Source of the DNA: an uncultured Chitinophagales bacterium
GTDB taxonomy: Bacteria > Bacteroidota > Bacteroidia > Chitinophagales > Chitinophagaceae
Length of the DNA: 10,996 bases
Direction of reading: 5' to 3'
NCBI GenBank assembly: GCA_946886475.1
Contig: CAMPIQ010000124.1
Span: forward strand, 1 to 10,996
The notes under the pieces are model-generated. The model did not search any database. It saw nothing but the letters and a program-made list of their open reading frames with translations, and was not told the DNA's origin. The translations under genes and the position numbers were made by a program. Within the stretch, counting starts at the first letter, position 1. Every line of letters begins with the position of its first letter. This document shows positions 1 through 8,277 of this stretch, one piece after another.

Positions 1-79
1 CTGCAAGTTTTAATTTTCCGGAATAGATGAATGGGAATAATAAAAGCCGCAATGACCTAAGTCGCTCCTATAGGGGGAC

Positions 80-3000
80 CTACTGCGCCAGCGATATCCT
101 CACCTGCAATCCTGCCCTTGTAGTAGTAATTGGTGCAGTTGTGGCGATCTTGGGTATCACACGGTTTTGTTCGAAATAAAATTTGAGATTGACCCGCTGA
201 TTAACAACATAGTCAATTGATGGAGCTATCCTTATAACTTTTTGTCCTGATGTTCCGAAAGACTGATTCTGATCCAGCTTGCTGTTGGCAGTGGCATCGT
301 CACGCAAACTGAAATCAAAACGGAAGGTTACATCATTATCCAGCTTCTTACCATTTTTACCTATACGCAGATTTTGAAGGAAGGGCATTCCCTTACGGCG
401 CCAGTCCATTCCAATGGTAAATTCTGTTGAATGATTTTCTGCTAACTGGTAATCGATCAGACTTAAACTTAACTGGCGGCTTTTCCTGTATTCAAATCTT
501 GCAGCTATCTGATTGGTAAACGAAGCATCAATTCCAATCAACGGACTAAATTGTTCACTGATGGTAATATTTGGTACCAGGAAGTAGGGAACATAATTGC
601 CGGTAACAGGATCAATAAAATAAGGATATCCGATCCTGAATGGATCCTGGAACAATAAACTGGTTGTAAAACTATTCATGCTTAGCGTGCTGCTGTATCC
701 ATGACGTACAGTGAAATTGGTAAATATCTTTTCCATTCCCGGCAACCTCGACAACCCATTATAAGTAAGGTTCCAGTTAGGCTTTGGTATAAGTCTGGAA
801 AAAGGATTGGCCCTGAGATCCGGATTCGAATTTTTAATGAGCTCAATGCTGTTAGGATCTTTTTTTGTGTAGGCCGCAAGAAATGCTGGTATCAAAACAT
901 CCTGGGCATATCTTCCATAACCTGCAGTGGAACCCTGCGCATATTTATTAAGATCTCCAAGTCTTTCAGATAGTATAGCCCTGTTGGCCTCAAACTGTCT
1001 GAATGTAGAAGACACCTGGTTAGGATCAAATTTTTCAAACAGTGTTTGGTATGAAATATAACTAATGCTAAAACTTCCACTGGCATATGGATTCAGTCTT
1101 GAAAGTCCGGAAAAGCCGGTGGTGTCCTTGTACAGTTCTGAATAATTCTTATCATAGGTTCTGTCGAGTGTAACATCAATATTCAGATCACGCATCGGTA
1201 CAAGCTGCGCTGTTACACTGATCCTTTGATTATACCTCTGTTGTATCAAAGCATTAAATAATTCACTTCGCGATAACAAACCTCTTTGCCCCAGACGGTT
1301 GATATCTGACGTATCGGGTTGATAACCCATAATGTATTTCCATCCGGGATTGCCGCTTGATGGATTCATACCAAGGAACCTCGTACTATCCATATAACCA
1401 GGTAACAATGTCCCGAGGTCTTCATTATATTGAATACCGATCCTTTTCAGTGAGGTGGCCAGCTTAACAAAGAACTTTGGAACGGCGCCAACAAAGGGCA
1501 ATTGGTTAGGATCTTTTTTCTTCTTTGTAGTATCCTGCGTTTGTTTTTGTACAGGCGCATCACTATAAACAGCACGAAGGAATTTCCACTTCTGGTACAA
1601 CCGGTCAAAATCCAGATCACTTGTTATATTTCTTGTTTGTCCGTTCTCAAGTATATTTCCAAGATCACGGTCAAGTAATGAACCTGCAAACCAGTCGTAT
1701 TTAGCTGTATAGCTTGCACGAATGGTTGTCCAGTCAAGGAATGGAAGCTTGGCAGTAGGAAGGTTGTAGGACAAGGTAGCTTCGTGGTGATAATGCGTAT
1801 TGCGTCCGCCCTTCCAGAAATTTTTCCTTAAAGTATCCTTTTCAGCTTCTGTATCAATCCTTCCAAACGGTTCATCTATCCTGGCATTGTTCACGGCATT
1901 AAAATCAAAATTGAGTGAACGGGTCAGATCCCATCTAAGACTATAATATCTGTCGAAGTAAAAATATTTATTGTAGGTCTCAGGTATCTTAAATGGCGTA
2001 CCCACATTACGCGAACGGAAAGATCCGAACTGCCTTAAAATATCCGCTCTTATGGATATCAATGAAGGCTTGTAATTGAAATTAAAATCACGGATCAGGG
2101 CTAGCCATGGTGAACTGGATCCTACAATATTCTTTAATGGCTCAATGAATTTCGGTTGTGGTGCATAGTTATAGGCAATGCCGCCTCTTGTTCTTTTTAC
2201 ATCTTCCAGTTCTATGATCGGACTGGTTCTTTGCTGGTGGATATAGGAATAATTAAAATCAAGATTGGCCGGATCCCAGGGTTGCGGATTCTTACCTACT
2301 GTTTTATTGATCTTGACGTTGGTGAAGTTGACTGTTTTGATGGTAGTTTCATCAATGGCGTCATGCCTGATAGAATCTTTAGATGCAGAAGGTGCCGCAT
2401 TTATTTTATCCTTCAATAATATATCAAGGTCATAAGGATCGAACTGAGGAGTGCTGATTGTTTTGCTGATCCCCGCATACATGGGAAGTTGCAGTCCTGC
2501 ACCCCTTGGCATCAGTTTGCCAAGGTCAAGATTGGTACTCAGGTCATATTGAAGATAATCTTCCTTACTTCTTTCATTTACTCTTTGTTCAAGTGTACCA
2601 AAACCTACACTCCTGTAACTTCCGCTGGCCGTAAATGTTCCCAGGTCAGCAAGGCGGAAATCCAGTCTGCCCAGTGCGGCCCATCCTCCTTTTTCATTCA
2701 ATTTCGATAAGCGCAATTCATTGAACCATAATTCCGCATCTACAACAGGAGCATTGGCATTTTCCACACCCATGAAAATTGCACGCACTTCTCCAAGATT
2801 GGGATTACCATAAATTCCATAGATCTTTCCATCAGGATCTACCTGGCTGAAAAATGCACCACCACCCTGGCCTCCGCTATTCCTGTCAATTTTTAGCCTG
2901 ATCAGTCTTTGCAGGTCAAAATCAAGATTATTCATTTCAGGCCAGATCACGAGCGAATCTCTGGCGCCATGTGGTGTGATCTTTAGCGGTATCCTGATCT

Positions 3001-6000
3001 CATAATAATTATTCACGAAATCATTACCGATACGGATCACTGCATTAAGATCACCATCATTGATATCCGTTCCAGGCCTGTTTGATGATTCTGCGTGTAT
3101 GAACATTGACATCTGCCCATACATCCTCAGGTCATAATTCAGTGTTTTAAAAACGCCTCTTGATTCAGACTTGGGAAGATCCGTAACCTTCATGCTCAGG
3201 GCCTGCTCATTCAATAATAACTGCACGTTATTATTACTCAGTTGTGTCTGGCGTTCCACTCCCGGAGGCTGCACATATATAATAGGATCGCGCTGGTCAT
3301 TTTCTTCAATGTTCACTGCAAGCACATCTACTTTTACCGGATCGTTGGCAGGTAATGGAGTGAGCACACCATTATTATTGGTTTCATAAGTAAACTTTCT
3401 CCACTGGTTTCTTACCAGTTCCAGTTTACCAAAACGCAATACAGCCGTATCCTCGAAATTGGTAAGGAACATCCTGATAAAACGGATAGATTTAAAATCC
3501 GGAATGTTGCCCACTTTCGCCTGGTAATTTTTTACAGGTATGCGGAACAGGTACCATTTTTCATTCCTGCGCGAACCATTGGCCAGTGTAACCAGCACAT
3601 CTCTTTCATCTGTAATAAGAGGGTGTGAATTCACACTCATGTTAGGCCTGAGTTCAACCCTGTACTGAAAATATTCTTCCACCTCATTCATGGTGTTGTC
3701 CCTGTTCAGTTCTTCCTGGTCGGGATATAAGGTAAAGGCGTTGGAGAATTGATCACTCTCATTGGCAACCGGGGAATTGCCATGGGGATTTGAAAACCGC
3801 TTGTAACGTTCAAGGATGCCACTGGTGTCTGAAAAGGAACCATCCCTGTAACCCTTGAAATTATCATTGGCCGGATCAGCAAGCACCTGCTGGTATACGG
3901 TTGAACCGGTTCCAAAGATCAATTGCATCTGGTCGAGGTAAGGCTGGAATTTCCTTCTTTCAGCAGAGTCCATCAATCCATCATAACCTACATCCTGGAA
4001 CTGCCTGTCGTTGGGATCATTACTGAATGCATTGGTAACCTGAATCGGATTACGTGGTACCTGGCCCCAGTTCGACTGGTCTACAGGAATATTTGGATTG
4101 CTTGGTGCAGGCAAACCGTTTTCATATAAACGCTTTCCATCTTTCAATACATCTTCTGAAATATTACCAAGGTTGAAATACAATTCACCACCGGGACTAT
4201 TGGGTTTGAAAATAAACGGATCCTGCAACCAGAATTCAATGAATTCAATATTGCTGGTTTCAAAATCCGTCTGGTCAATATTGCGCATCAGTCCACCCCA
4301 TGACCTGGTGGGTTGAAGTAATTGTCCATTACCTGTATTCAGATCATTTGTTCTGAAATTATAGGGACCTCTTTCCCTGGGATAATAAGCAAGGTCAAAT
4401 GTGGTGAGGATAGCCTGTCCGATATCGAGTGACCTTCTTGGAAAAATTTCAGATTGAAATACCTGGCGTGTTTCGGGTTTGATCAGCTCTTCCAGGTGAT
4501 TCCTTAAAGGATTATTCGGATTTCTTCTTTCCTGTAACTGTTGTTCAATATTATACCACGATAACCGTGCGCGGTTAAAGCCACTTTGCAGATTATCATG
4601 AAGACTGGCTTCGGGAAAAAGAATCGGTCCATTTCCTGTTGCACCACCGGGAGCATTTTGAGGAACTGATGCCAGCGTCCAGCTGGTCAGTGGAAAACGA
4701 AGGTCCACACTACTTCTTGCTCCTTCAAAATCATCAAGAAAAACGGCAGCCTGGTCGCCTTTGCCAATTTGTTTTGCATGGCCCGGATCAAGAACGGCGG
4801 CTTCACCATAAGCTGTAATGGACGACATGGCCTTCGTGGAATAGAAAGGCAGTTTATCCAGCCATTTGGTAATCCGCGGAACGTCGTTCCGGTAATCAAA
4901 ATCAATTCCATACATGGTGTTGCGAATGGGATCTTCGCCATAACCCTGCTTGGTGAAAAATGGTCTTTCACCTAATCTTACCACCGTTGCTCCTAATGTA
5001 AGTTTGCGGCTGGCAATATAATCCATGCGGAAGGCCATGAAATTTCTTTGTTGCAGACCAAAGGTTGCATTGTTCTCAAATCCCACCTGCACGGGAATAC
5101 CGGACTGAATGATGTGCGGATTGATCACTCTTAAAGTTCCAAGATCATAATTGATCTCGTAGTCTATATTTTCCTGCAATATTTGTCCGCCTGCCGTTAC
5201 GGTAACAGATCCTCTGGGTATATTGAACCCTAACTGATAATCCTGGTTACTTGTTGATTTGGAACGGCCAACCAGTTTATACCGGTTCAGGTTGGCATAG
5301 TTCTGTGCAATGGCCTTGATGGTATCGTAAAGAGGATAATAAATGATCTCTTTTCTGTCGGTATCTTTTACTGCATATTCAAGGTCGCGGCCAAATGGTT
5401 CCAGTACAGGAAAGATCACCCGGCTTTGTGAAGAGATCACAGTAAAGTTTTCGATATAATCGAAATAACCATCAGGCTGGGGATCGTTCTGGTTATTCAG
5501 CCGGTCAAGGTTTACCAGAGTAAGTATAGGCGTTCCCTGTTGAACTGATGGATGCGTGACTTCCACCGGTAAATATCTTTTTTGTCCCTGGCTGGGTTCT
5601 TCGTAAATGATATCCAGTTTAAAATCTTCTCTTTCCAGCTGTCCGAATCCAACACTGTAAACGTTCTTCATCATCAGGTCCCAAATAGGAAGATTGGGCC
5701 TTTGAGAAGTGGCTTTTAATAATTTTAAAAAAAGTACCGGCGTGGTATTTCCTAAACTGTCAGGAGGAATATCCTGGGAAAATTCTCCCACCTGGTATAC
5801 CCTTCCATTATAGGTGTACTGGTAAGCTACACCCAATACTTCGTCGGGTTGCAAAGGTTGATTTAATGACAAAAACCCGATCTGCGGGTTATAATAATAA
5901 TCTCCAGGCTGAAGTTTACGTGCAAATGTTTTTTCAAAATCCTGTACCGGCAGCATACCGTTCAATCCTGTTAGTATGCTTTGCACCTGGGTTGAATTCC

Positions 6001-7195
6001 GGGCGTTGGGTATGGAGGTAACCGTCTGATATAAATTATTGGTTTCGTTCTTTGGAAGTGTATCCTGCCCAACTAACCAGTTATTATTAAAGGGATCGTC
6101 TTCCCCAAGATCCATAAAAGCAACGATGTCCCTGGTATCTGTTGTGGCACCCGTACGGTTGGTTACCCATACTTCCACTCTCTGTATCTGAATATTGGAA
6201 CGCACAACAGGAAGGTCCTTCATAGCCGCATTATAATTTTCCCTGAAGTGCTGGGCCAAAAGAAAATGCCGGTTCTCCTCATATTCATCTGCCCTGATAT
6301 TGAACATCTGCGATGCCGAGCCGCCTTGTAAACCCAGTGATTGCCTGGCTGAACGCTGATTGGCCAGTACCATGGTAAAATACATGCGTCCAAATTGTAA
6401 CTGGGTCTTTACTCCAAATAATGACTGCGCACCGGGAATGAGGGTTCCTTTAGATGCAAAATTCACCGTTCCCATCTGGAACTGCTTGAGAATTTCATCG
6501 TACTTGCCCTGATAGTCAAATTTGATCTGGTTATCAAAATCAAAATTGGCCAGGGTATTATAATTAATGGGAAGATTGATCTTATCTCCGATCCGGGCAT
6601 CTACCTGGAACTGGGCATTCATGTTAAAATCGAAGTTGCCCATTTTACGGGCTCTTTCAGGCAGGGTAGGATTTTTTATGTTCTGTCCCTGGTAACCTGC
6701 AGCAATATCTACGTTACCATTGGGCCTGATCTCCACTTTTCCATTTCCGGTGATCCGGTTCACCCAGTCTTTATTGAATCCGAATTTAGGTTTGTATCCC
6801 CTGCGGTTCAGGTTTGAGAGCAGGTTGGCCCGCTGGCGGAAGTAATCCACTTCATCCCTGCGGCCCCGGAGCCGTAAATATTCCTCCATGGTAAGGGTGG
6901 TAGGGATGCGGTAATATTTATCACCTACTTTTTCAATCACGTAATACTGGCGGGTCAGTGGATCGTATTCAATGTTTCGATCAACAAAAGCCGTATCCCT
7001 CAGATCAAAAGCATTACGGTTTGGATTGGTAAAATAGTCACCATACCGGTCGTATATGGGATACCTTGAAGTATCGGAAGAAGGCGTTGTATCCTGACTT
7101 TGATAAAATGGGGTAGCGTTCGCCTGTAAAGACAGGGCGGAAAGGACGCAAGCAGCCACCAGCGTTAGTAGTCTATTGAAAAAATTGGAAACCAA
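80..7195 (-). CDS. sprA: SprA/Sov, type IX secretion system outer-membrane translocon
   Basis: SprA (Sov in Porphyromonas) is the giant outer-membrane beta-barrel through which type IX secretion substrates, including gliding adhesins, leave the cell; it works with PorV and a plug protein. The 2,371-residue frame is intact and close to known members (about 2,400-2,500 residues). Residues 1-27 look like a signal peptide: short n-region with Arg8, hydrophobic core, probable cleavage after the ANA at 25-27. Family-typical stretches include residues ~719-772 (MAFRMDY, then GEDPIRNTMYGIDFDY), DDFEGARSSVDL near 820, GELYFNLGNISEDVLKDGK near 1000 and YYEIRIPLKITP near 1393. The C-terminal third is rich in alternating aromatic/polar strands, as expected for a barrel. 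A Lys-rich loop (TKKKKDPN) lies near 1890. The start is TTG at 7195, two codons after an in-frame TAG; the first in-frame ATG (residue ~103) would remove the signal peptide. ruvA ends 40 bp upstream with no good promoter between, so co-transcription is likely. Confidence 0.97.
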   Translation of the reverse strand: MVSNFFNRLLTLVAACVLSALSLQANATPFYQSQDTTPSSDTSRYPIYDRYGDYFTNPNRNAFDLRDTAFVDRNIEYDPLTRQYYVIEKVGDKYYRIPTTLTMEEYLRLRGRRDEVDYFRQRANLLSNLNRRGYKPKFGFNKDWVNRITGNGKVEIRPNGNVDIAAGYQGQNIKNPTLPERARKMGNFDFNMNAQFQVDARIGDKINLPINYNTLANFDFDNQIKFDYQGKYDEILKQFQMGTVNFASKGTLIPGAQSLFGVKTQLQFGRMYFTMVLANQRSARQSLGLQGGSASQMFNIRADEYEENRHFLLAQHFRENYNAAMKDLPVVRSNIQIQRVEVWVTNRTGATTDTRDIVAFMDLGEDDPFNNNWLVGQDTLPKNETNNLYQTVTSIPNARNSTQVQSILTGLNGMLPVQDFEKTFARKLQPGDYYYNPQIGFLSLNQPLQPDEVLGVAYQYTYNGRVYQVGEFSQDIPPDSLGNTTPVLFLKLLKATSQRPNLPIWDLMMKNVYSVGFGQLEREDFKLDIIYEEPSQGQKRYLPVEVTHPSVQQGTPILTLVNLDRLNNQNDPQPDGYFDYIENFTVISSQSRVIFPVLEPFGRDLEYAVKDTDRKEIIYYPLYDTIKAIAQNYANLNRYKLVGRSKSTSNQDYQLGFNIPRGSVTVTAGGQILQENIDYEINYDLGTLRVINPHIIQSGIPVQVGFENNATFGLQQRNFMAFRMDYIASRKLTLGATVVRLGERPFFTKQGYGEDPIRNTMYGIDFDYRNDVPRITKWLDKLPFYSTKAMSSITAYGEAAVLDPGHAKQIGKGDQAAVFLDDFEGARSSVDLRFPLTSWTLASVPQNAPGGATGNGPILFPEASLHDNLQSGFNRARLSWYNIEQQLQERRNPNNPLRNHLEELIKPETRQVFQSEIFPRRSLDIGQAILTTFDLAYYPRERGPYNFRTNDLNTGNGQLLQPTRSWGGLMRNIDQTDFETSNIEFIEFWLQDPFIFKPNSPGGELYFNLGNISEDVLKDGKRLYENGLPAPSNPNIPVDQSNWGQVPRNPIQVTNAFSNDPNDRQFQDVGYDGLMDSAERRKFQPYLDQMQLIFGTGSTVYQQVLADPANDNFKGYRDGSFSDTSGILERYKRFSNPHGNSPVANESDQFSNAFTLYPDQEELNRDNTMNEVEEYFQYRVELRPNMSVNSHPLITDERDVLVTLANGSRRNEKWYLFRIPVKNYQAKVGNIPDFKSIRFIRMFLTNFEDTAVLRFGKLELVRNQWRKFTYETNNNGVLTPLPANDPVKVDVLAVNIEENDQRDPIIYVQPPGVERQTQLSNNNVQLLLNEQALSMKVTDLPKSESRGVFKTLNYDLRMYGQMSMFIHAESSNRPGTDINDGDLNAVIRIGNDFVNNYYEIRIPLKITPHGARDSLVIWPEMNNLDFDLQRLIRLKIDRNSGGQGGGAFFSQVDPDGKIYGIYGNPNLGEVRAIFMGVENANAPVVDAELWFNELRLSKLNEKGGWAALGRLDFRLADLGTFTASGSYRSVGFGTLEQRVNERSKEDYLQYDLSTNLDLGKLMPRGAGLQLPMYAGISKTISTPQFDPYDLDILLKDKINAAPSASKDSIRHDAIDETTIKTVNFTNVKINKTVGKNPQPWDPANLDFNYSYIHQQRTSPIIELEDVKRTRGGIAYNYAPQPKFIEPLKNIVGSSSPWLALIRDFNFNYKPSLISIRADILRQFGSFRSRNVGTPFKIPETYNKYFYFDRYYSLRWDLTRSLNFDFNAVNNARIDEPFGRIDTEAEKDTLRKNFWKGGRNTHYHHEATLSYNLPTAKLPFLDWTTIRASYTAKYDWFAGSLLDRDLGNILENGQTRNITSDLDFDRLYQKWKFLRAVYSDAPVQKQTQDTTKKKKDPNQLPFVGAVPKFFVKLATSLKRIGIQYNEDLGTLLPGYMDSTRFLGMNPSSGNPGWKYIMGYQPDTSDINRLGQRGLLSRSELFNALIQQRYNQRISVTAQLVPMRDLNIDVTLDRTYDKNYSELYKDTTGFSGLSRLNPYASGSFSISYISYQTLFEKFDPNQVSSTFRQFEANRAILSERLGDLNKYAQGSTAGYGRYAQDVLIPAFLAAYTKKDPNSIELIKNSNPDLRANPFSRLIPKPNWNLTYNGLSRLPGMEKIFTNFTVRHGYSSTLSMNSFTTSLLFQDPFRIGYPYFIDPVTGNYVPYFLVPNITISEQFSPLIGIDASFTNQIAARFEYRKSRQLSLSLIDYQLAENHSTEFTIGMDWRRKGMPFLQNLRIGKNGKKLDNDVTFRFDFSLRDDATANSKLDQNQSFGTSGQKVIRIAPSIDYVVNQRVNLKFYFEQNRVIPKIATTAPITTTRAGLQVRISLAQ

Positions 7196-7235
7196 AGTCT
7201 ATTTTCTCACAATTAGGTTTTCTTAAAAAAGGATA

Positions 7236-7823
7236 TTAAAGGATCTGTAGCGCTTTTTTTATTAATAGTTCTACTCCGGCTGCGGGATCCTGCTCCAAAA
7301 CTTTTTGAATAGCCTGATCTGCAGCCTGACGATTGATGCCAAGTGCAATCAGTGCATTTAACGCATCGGACTGCAAAGTATTGCCTTTAAGAGGGGAAAT
7401 ATTTAAACTGGATTCAGGGGGCTGTTTTGATAGTTTATCCCTTAGCTCCACAACTATCCTTTCGGCCGTTTTCTTACCTATTCCTTTTACACCTTCCAGC
7501 ATTTTTACATTCCCCTGGATAATGGCGCGGCTAAGTTCATCCGGCTTCATATAGGACAGCATCACCCTGGCCGTATTGGCCCCTATGCCCGATATGGCTA
7601 TCAGTTGCAGGAACATTTCCTTTTCTGCGCCATCCGAAAATCCAAACAGAATATGGGCGTCTTCCCTTACGATCAAATGTGTCAGTAGAATCCCCTCCTC
7701 CATAGCCTGGATCCTGGAATAGGTATTCAGACTAATCTGAACCTCATACCCCACTCCGTTCACATCCACCAGAACATAGGAAGGTGTCTTCTTTTCGAAT
7801 TTTCCTTTGAGAAATGCGATCAT
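7236..7823 (-). CDS. ruvA: Holliday junction branch-migration protein RuvA
   Basis: RuvA binds four-way DNA junctions as a tetramer and loads the RuvB helicase to drive branch migration during recombinational repair. The 195-residue product has the family layout. An N-terminal OB-fold domain (1-64) starts with MIAFLKGK and contains VREDAHILFGF, whose Glu54-Asp55 match the acidic pin. Two helix-hairpin-helix motifs follow (ISGIGANTA near 77-85; VKGIGKKTAERIV near 112-124). After a linker, the C-terminal RuvB-binding domain spans 150-195 (DALNALIALGI to the end). The E. coli protein has 203 residues. The frame remains open upstream to 7901, but the ATG at 7823 is chosen because MIA..KG is the universal N-terminus and the extra 26 codons run through repeat DNA (7850-7877). 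A promoter-like box ends only 5 nt before this ATG. sprA follows after 40 bp on the same strand. Confidence 0.97.
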   Translation of the reverse strand: MIAFLKGKFEKKTPSYVLVDVNGVGYEVQISLNTYSRIQAMEEGILLTHLIVREDAHILFGFSDGAEKEMFLQLIAISGIGANTARVMLSYMKPDELSRAIIQGNVKMLEGVKGIGKKTAERIVVELRDKLSKQPPESSLNISPLKGNTLQSDALNALIALGINRQAADQAIQKVLEQDPAAGVELLIKKALQIL

Positions 7824-7828
7824 GGTGG

Positions 7829-7860
7829 CGAAGATAAGGATGGGGAGCGGCAATCGTGAA
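7829..7860 (-). promoter_or_regulatory. Probable ruvA(-sprA) promoter, Bacteroidota type
   Basis: On the minus strand TATCTTCG (7836-7829) matches the Bacteroidota -7 consensus TAnnTTTG at all but one position. About 21 nt upstream a repeat unit supplies TTC (7860-7858) where TTG is expected; a true TTG (7853-7851) is too close, at 14 nt. The box shares the longer string TCCTTATCTT with the fabH promoter. Only CCACC separates it from the ruvA ATG, so initiation here would give a leaderless or nearly leaderless mRNA. This is inferred from sequence alone. Confidence 0.5.
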
Positions 7861-7877
7861 TCGTGAACCGGGAATGC
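7843..7877 (-). repeat. Short degenerate heptad repeat upstream of ruvA
   Basis: Reading the minus strand, consecutive 7-nt units occur in one phase: CGGTTCA (7870-7864), CGATTCA (7863-7857) and CGATTGC (7856-7850). They are flanked by the weaker units GCATTCC (7877-7871) and CGCTCCC (7849-7843). Two of the core units, CGATTCA and CGATTGC, are identical to units in the array upstream of fabH. The array stops six nucleotides before the ruvA -7 box, so the -33 region lies inside it. Confidence 0.75.
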
Positions 7878-8181
7878 ATCATGCTCAATTTTTAAATCCA
7901 TTTGTTCCAGTCATATTGGACAACATACTAAAACATCTAACCAGATATGACAATGCTGCTCTTTTCATCTGGGGTTATTTATGCTGCATCGTTCATCTGC
8001 CGGAAATAATTTTGCTACTTATAACATTCTGTAACAAACAGTCTAAAGACTTTATATATATCAGGCTGATGATGGTTTAAACTTAAAAACATAATCAAAT
8101 TAACTAAACACCCGTCATTTAGAATTGATGATTATCTCATTTTTAAAGAGAAAGCTCCCTTGGGAATGATTACAGATTCCC

Positions 8182-8244
8182 CTATTCACTATTCCCGATT
8201 GCCGATTGTCGATTCACGTTTGCCGATTGCCGTTTGCCGATTCA
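8182..8244 (+). repeat. Nine-unit degenerate heptad repeat upstream of fabH
   Basis: Nine 7-nt units follow one another without a phase break. The first two are CTATTCA and CTATTCC; the other seven are variants of CGATTCA, namely CGATTGC (8196, 8224), CGATTGT (8203), CGATTCA (8210, 8238) and CGTTTGC (8217, 8231). Variation is concentrated at positions 2, 3, 6 and 7 of the unit, while TT at positions 4-5 is constant. The array ends six nucleotides before the fabH -7 box and contains the probable -33 TTG. The same family of units occurs in opposite orientation upstream of ruvA. Confidence 0.9.
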
Positions 8245-8258
8245 CGTCCTTATCTTTG
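8227..8258 (+). promoter_or_regulatory. Probable fabH promoter, Bacteroidota type
   Basis: TATCTTTG at 8251-8258 is a perfect match to the Bacteroidota -7 consensus TAnnTTTG. TTG at 8227-8229 lies 21 nt upstream, within the 17-23 nt spacing reported for Flavobacterium promoters. Initiation a few bases past 8258 would leave a leader of roughly 12-15 nt before the ATG at 8278, with no clear Shine-Dalgarno sequence, as is common in this phylum. The -33 element is embedded in the heptad array. Confidence 0.65.
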
Positions 8259-8277
8259 CCTCCCAAATCTTCAAGAG

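Larger units (their letters stand above)
7824..8277. other. Divergent intergenic region between ruvA and fabH
   Basis: These 454 bp separate the divergent ruvA and fabH starts. Both ends carry a promoter-like box next to heptad repeats, annotated separately. The middle, about 7880-8180, is AT-rich. I see no RNA gene, riboswitch or convincing coding region in it. Small motifs present are the inverted repeat GTCTAAAGAC at 8041-8050, and GGGAAT (8162-8167) facing ATTCCC (8176-8181) across an 8-nt loop, just before the fabH-side array. A 74-codon open frame on the plus strand (7856-8080) begins inside the ruvA-side repeats and resembles nothing I know. Confidence 0.6.

Noticed and set aside
67..74. 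CCTATAGG palindrome just after the sprA stop as a terminator
   Set aside because: There is no loop and no T-tract; eight self-complementary bases are common by chance.
1..79. Possible start of another minus-strand gene after sprA (TTG at 52, 17 open codons)
   Set aside because: Too short and without a recognisable sequence; a gene such as gcvH often follows sprA, but nothing here supports it.
682..4975. Numerous 60-95-codon frames inside sprA on both strands
   Set aside because: They are shadows of the intact sprA frame, with no family resemblance of their own.
7154..7162. VAAC in the SprA signal region as a lipoprotein box (Cys16)
   Set aside because: The hydrophobic stretch before it is short, the segment continues to a good ANA cleavage site at 25-27, and SprA is a barrel rather than a lipoprotein.
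7824..7901. Upstream extension of the ruvA frame by 26 codons
   Set aside because: The added residues are encoded by the heptad repeats and promoter-like box, and the RuvA family begins at MIA at 7823.
8007..8014. TAATTTTG, a match to the -7 consensus in the ruvA-fabH intergenic region
   Set aside because: No TTG at a suitable distance upstream, and it is about 265 bp from fabH while a better site lies close to the gene.
7856..8080. 74-codon plus-strand frame with a hydrophobic stretch between ruvA and fabH
   Set aside because: It starts in repeat DNA, has no recognisable family and no credible promoter; hydrophobic runs are expected by chance in AT-rich sequence.
8206..8277. Upstream extension of the fabH frame, and a 64-codon plus-strand frame at 8160-8354
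   Set aside because: Both read through the heptad array and promoter; FabH homology begins at the ATG at 8278.
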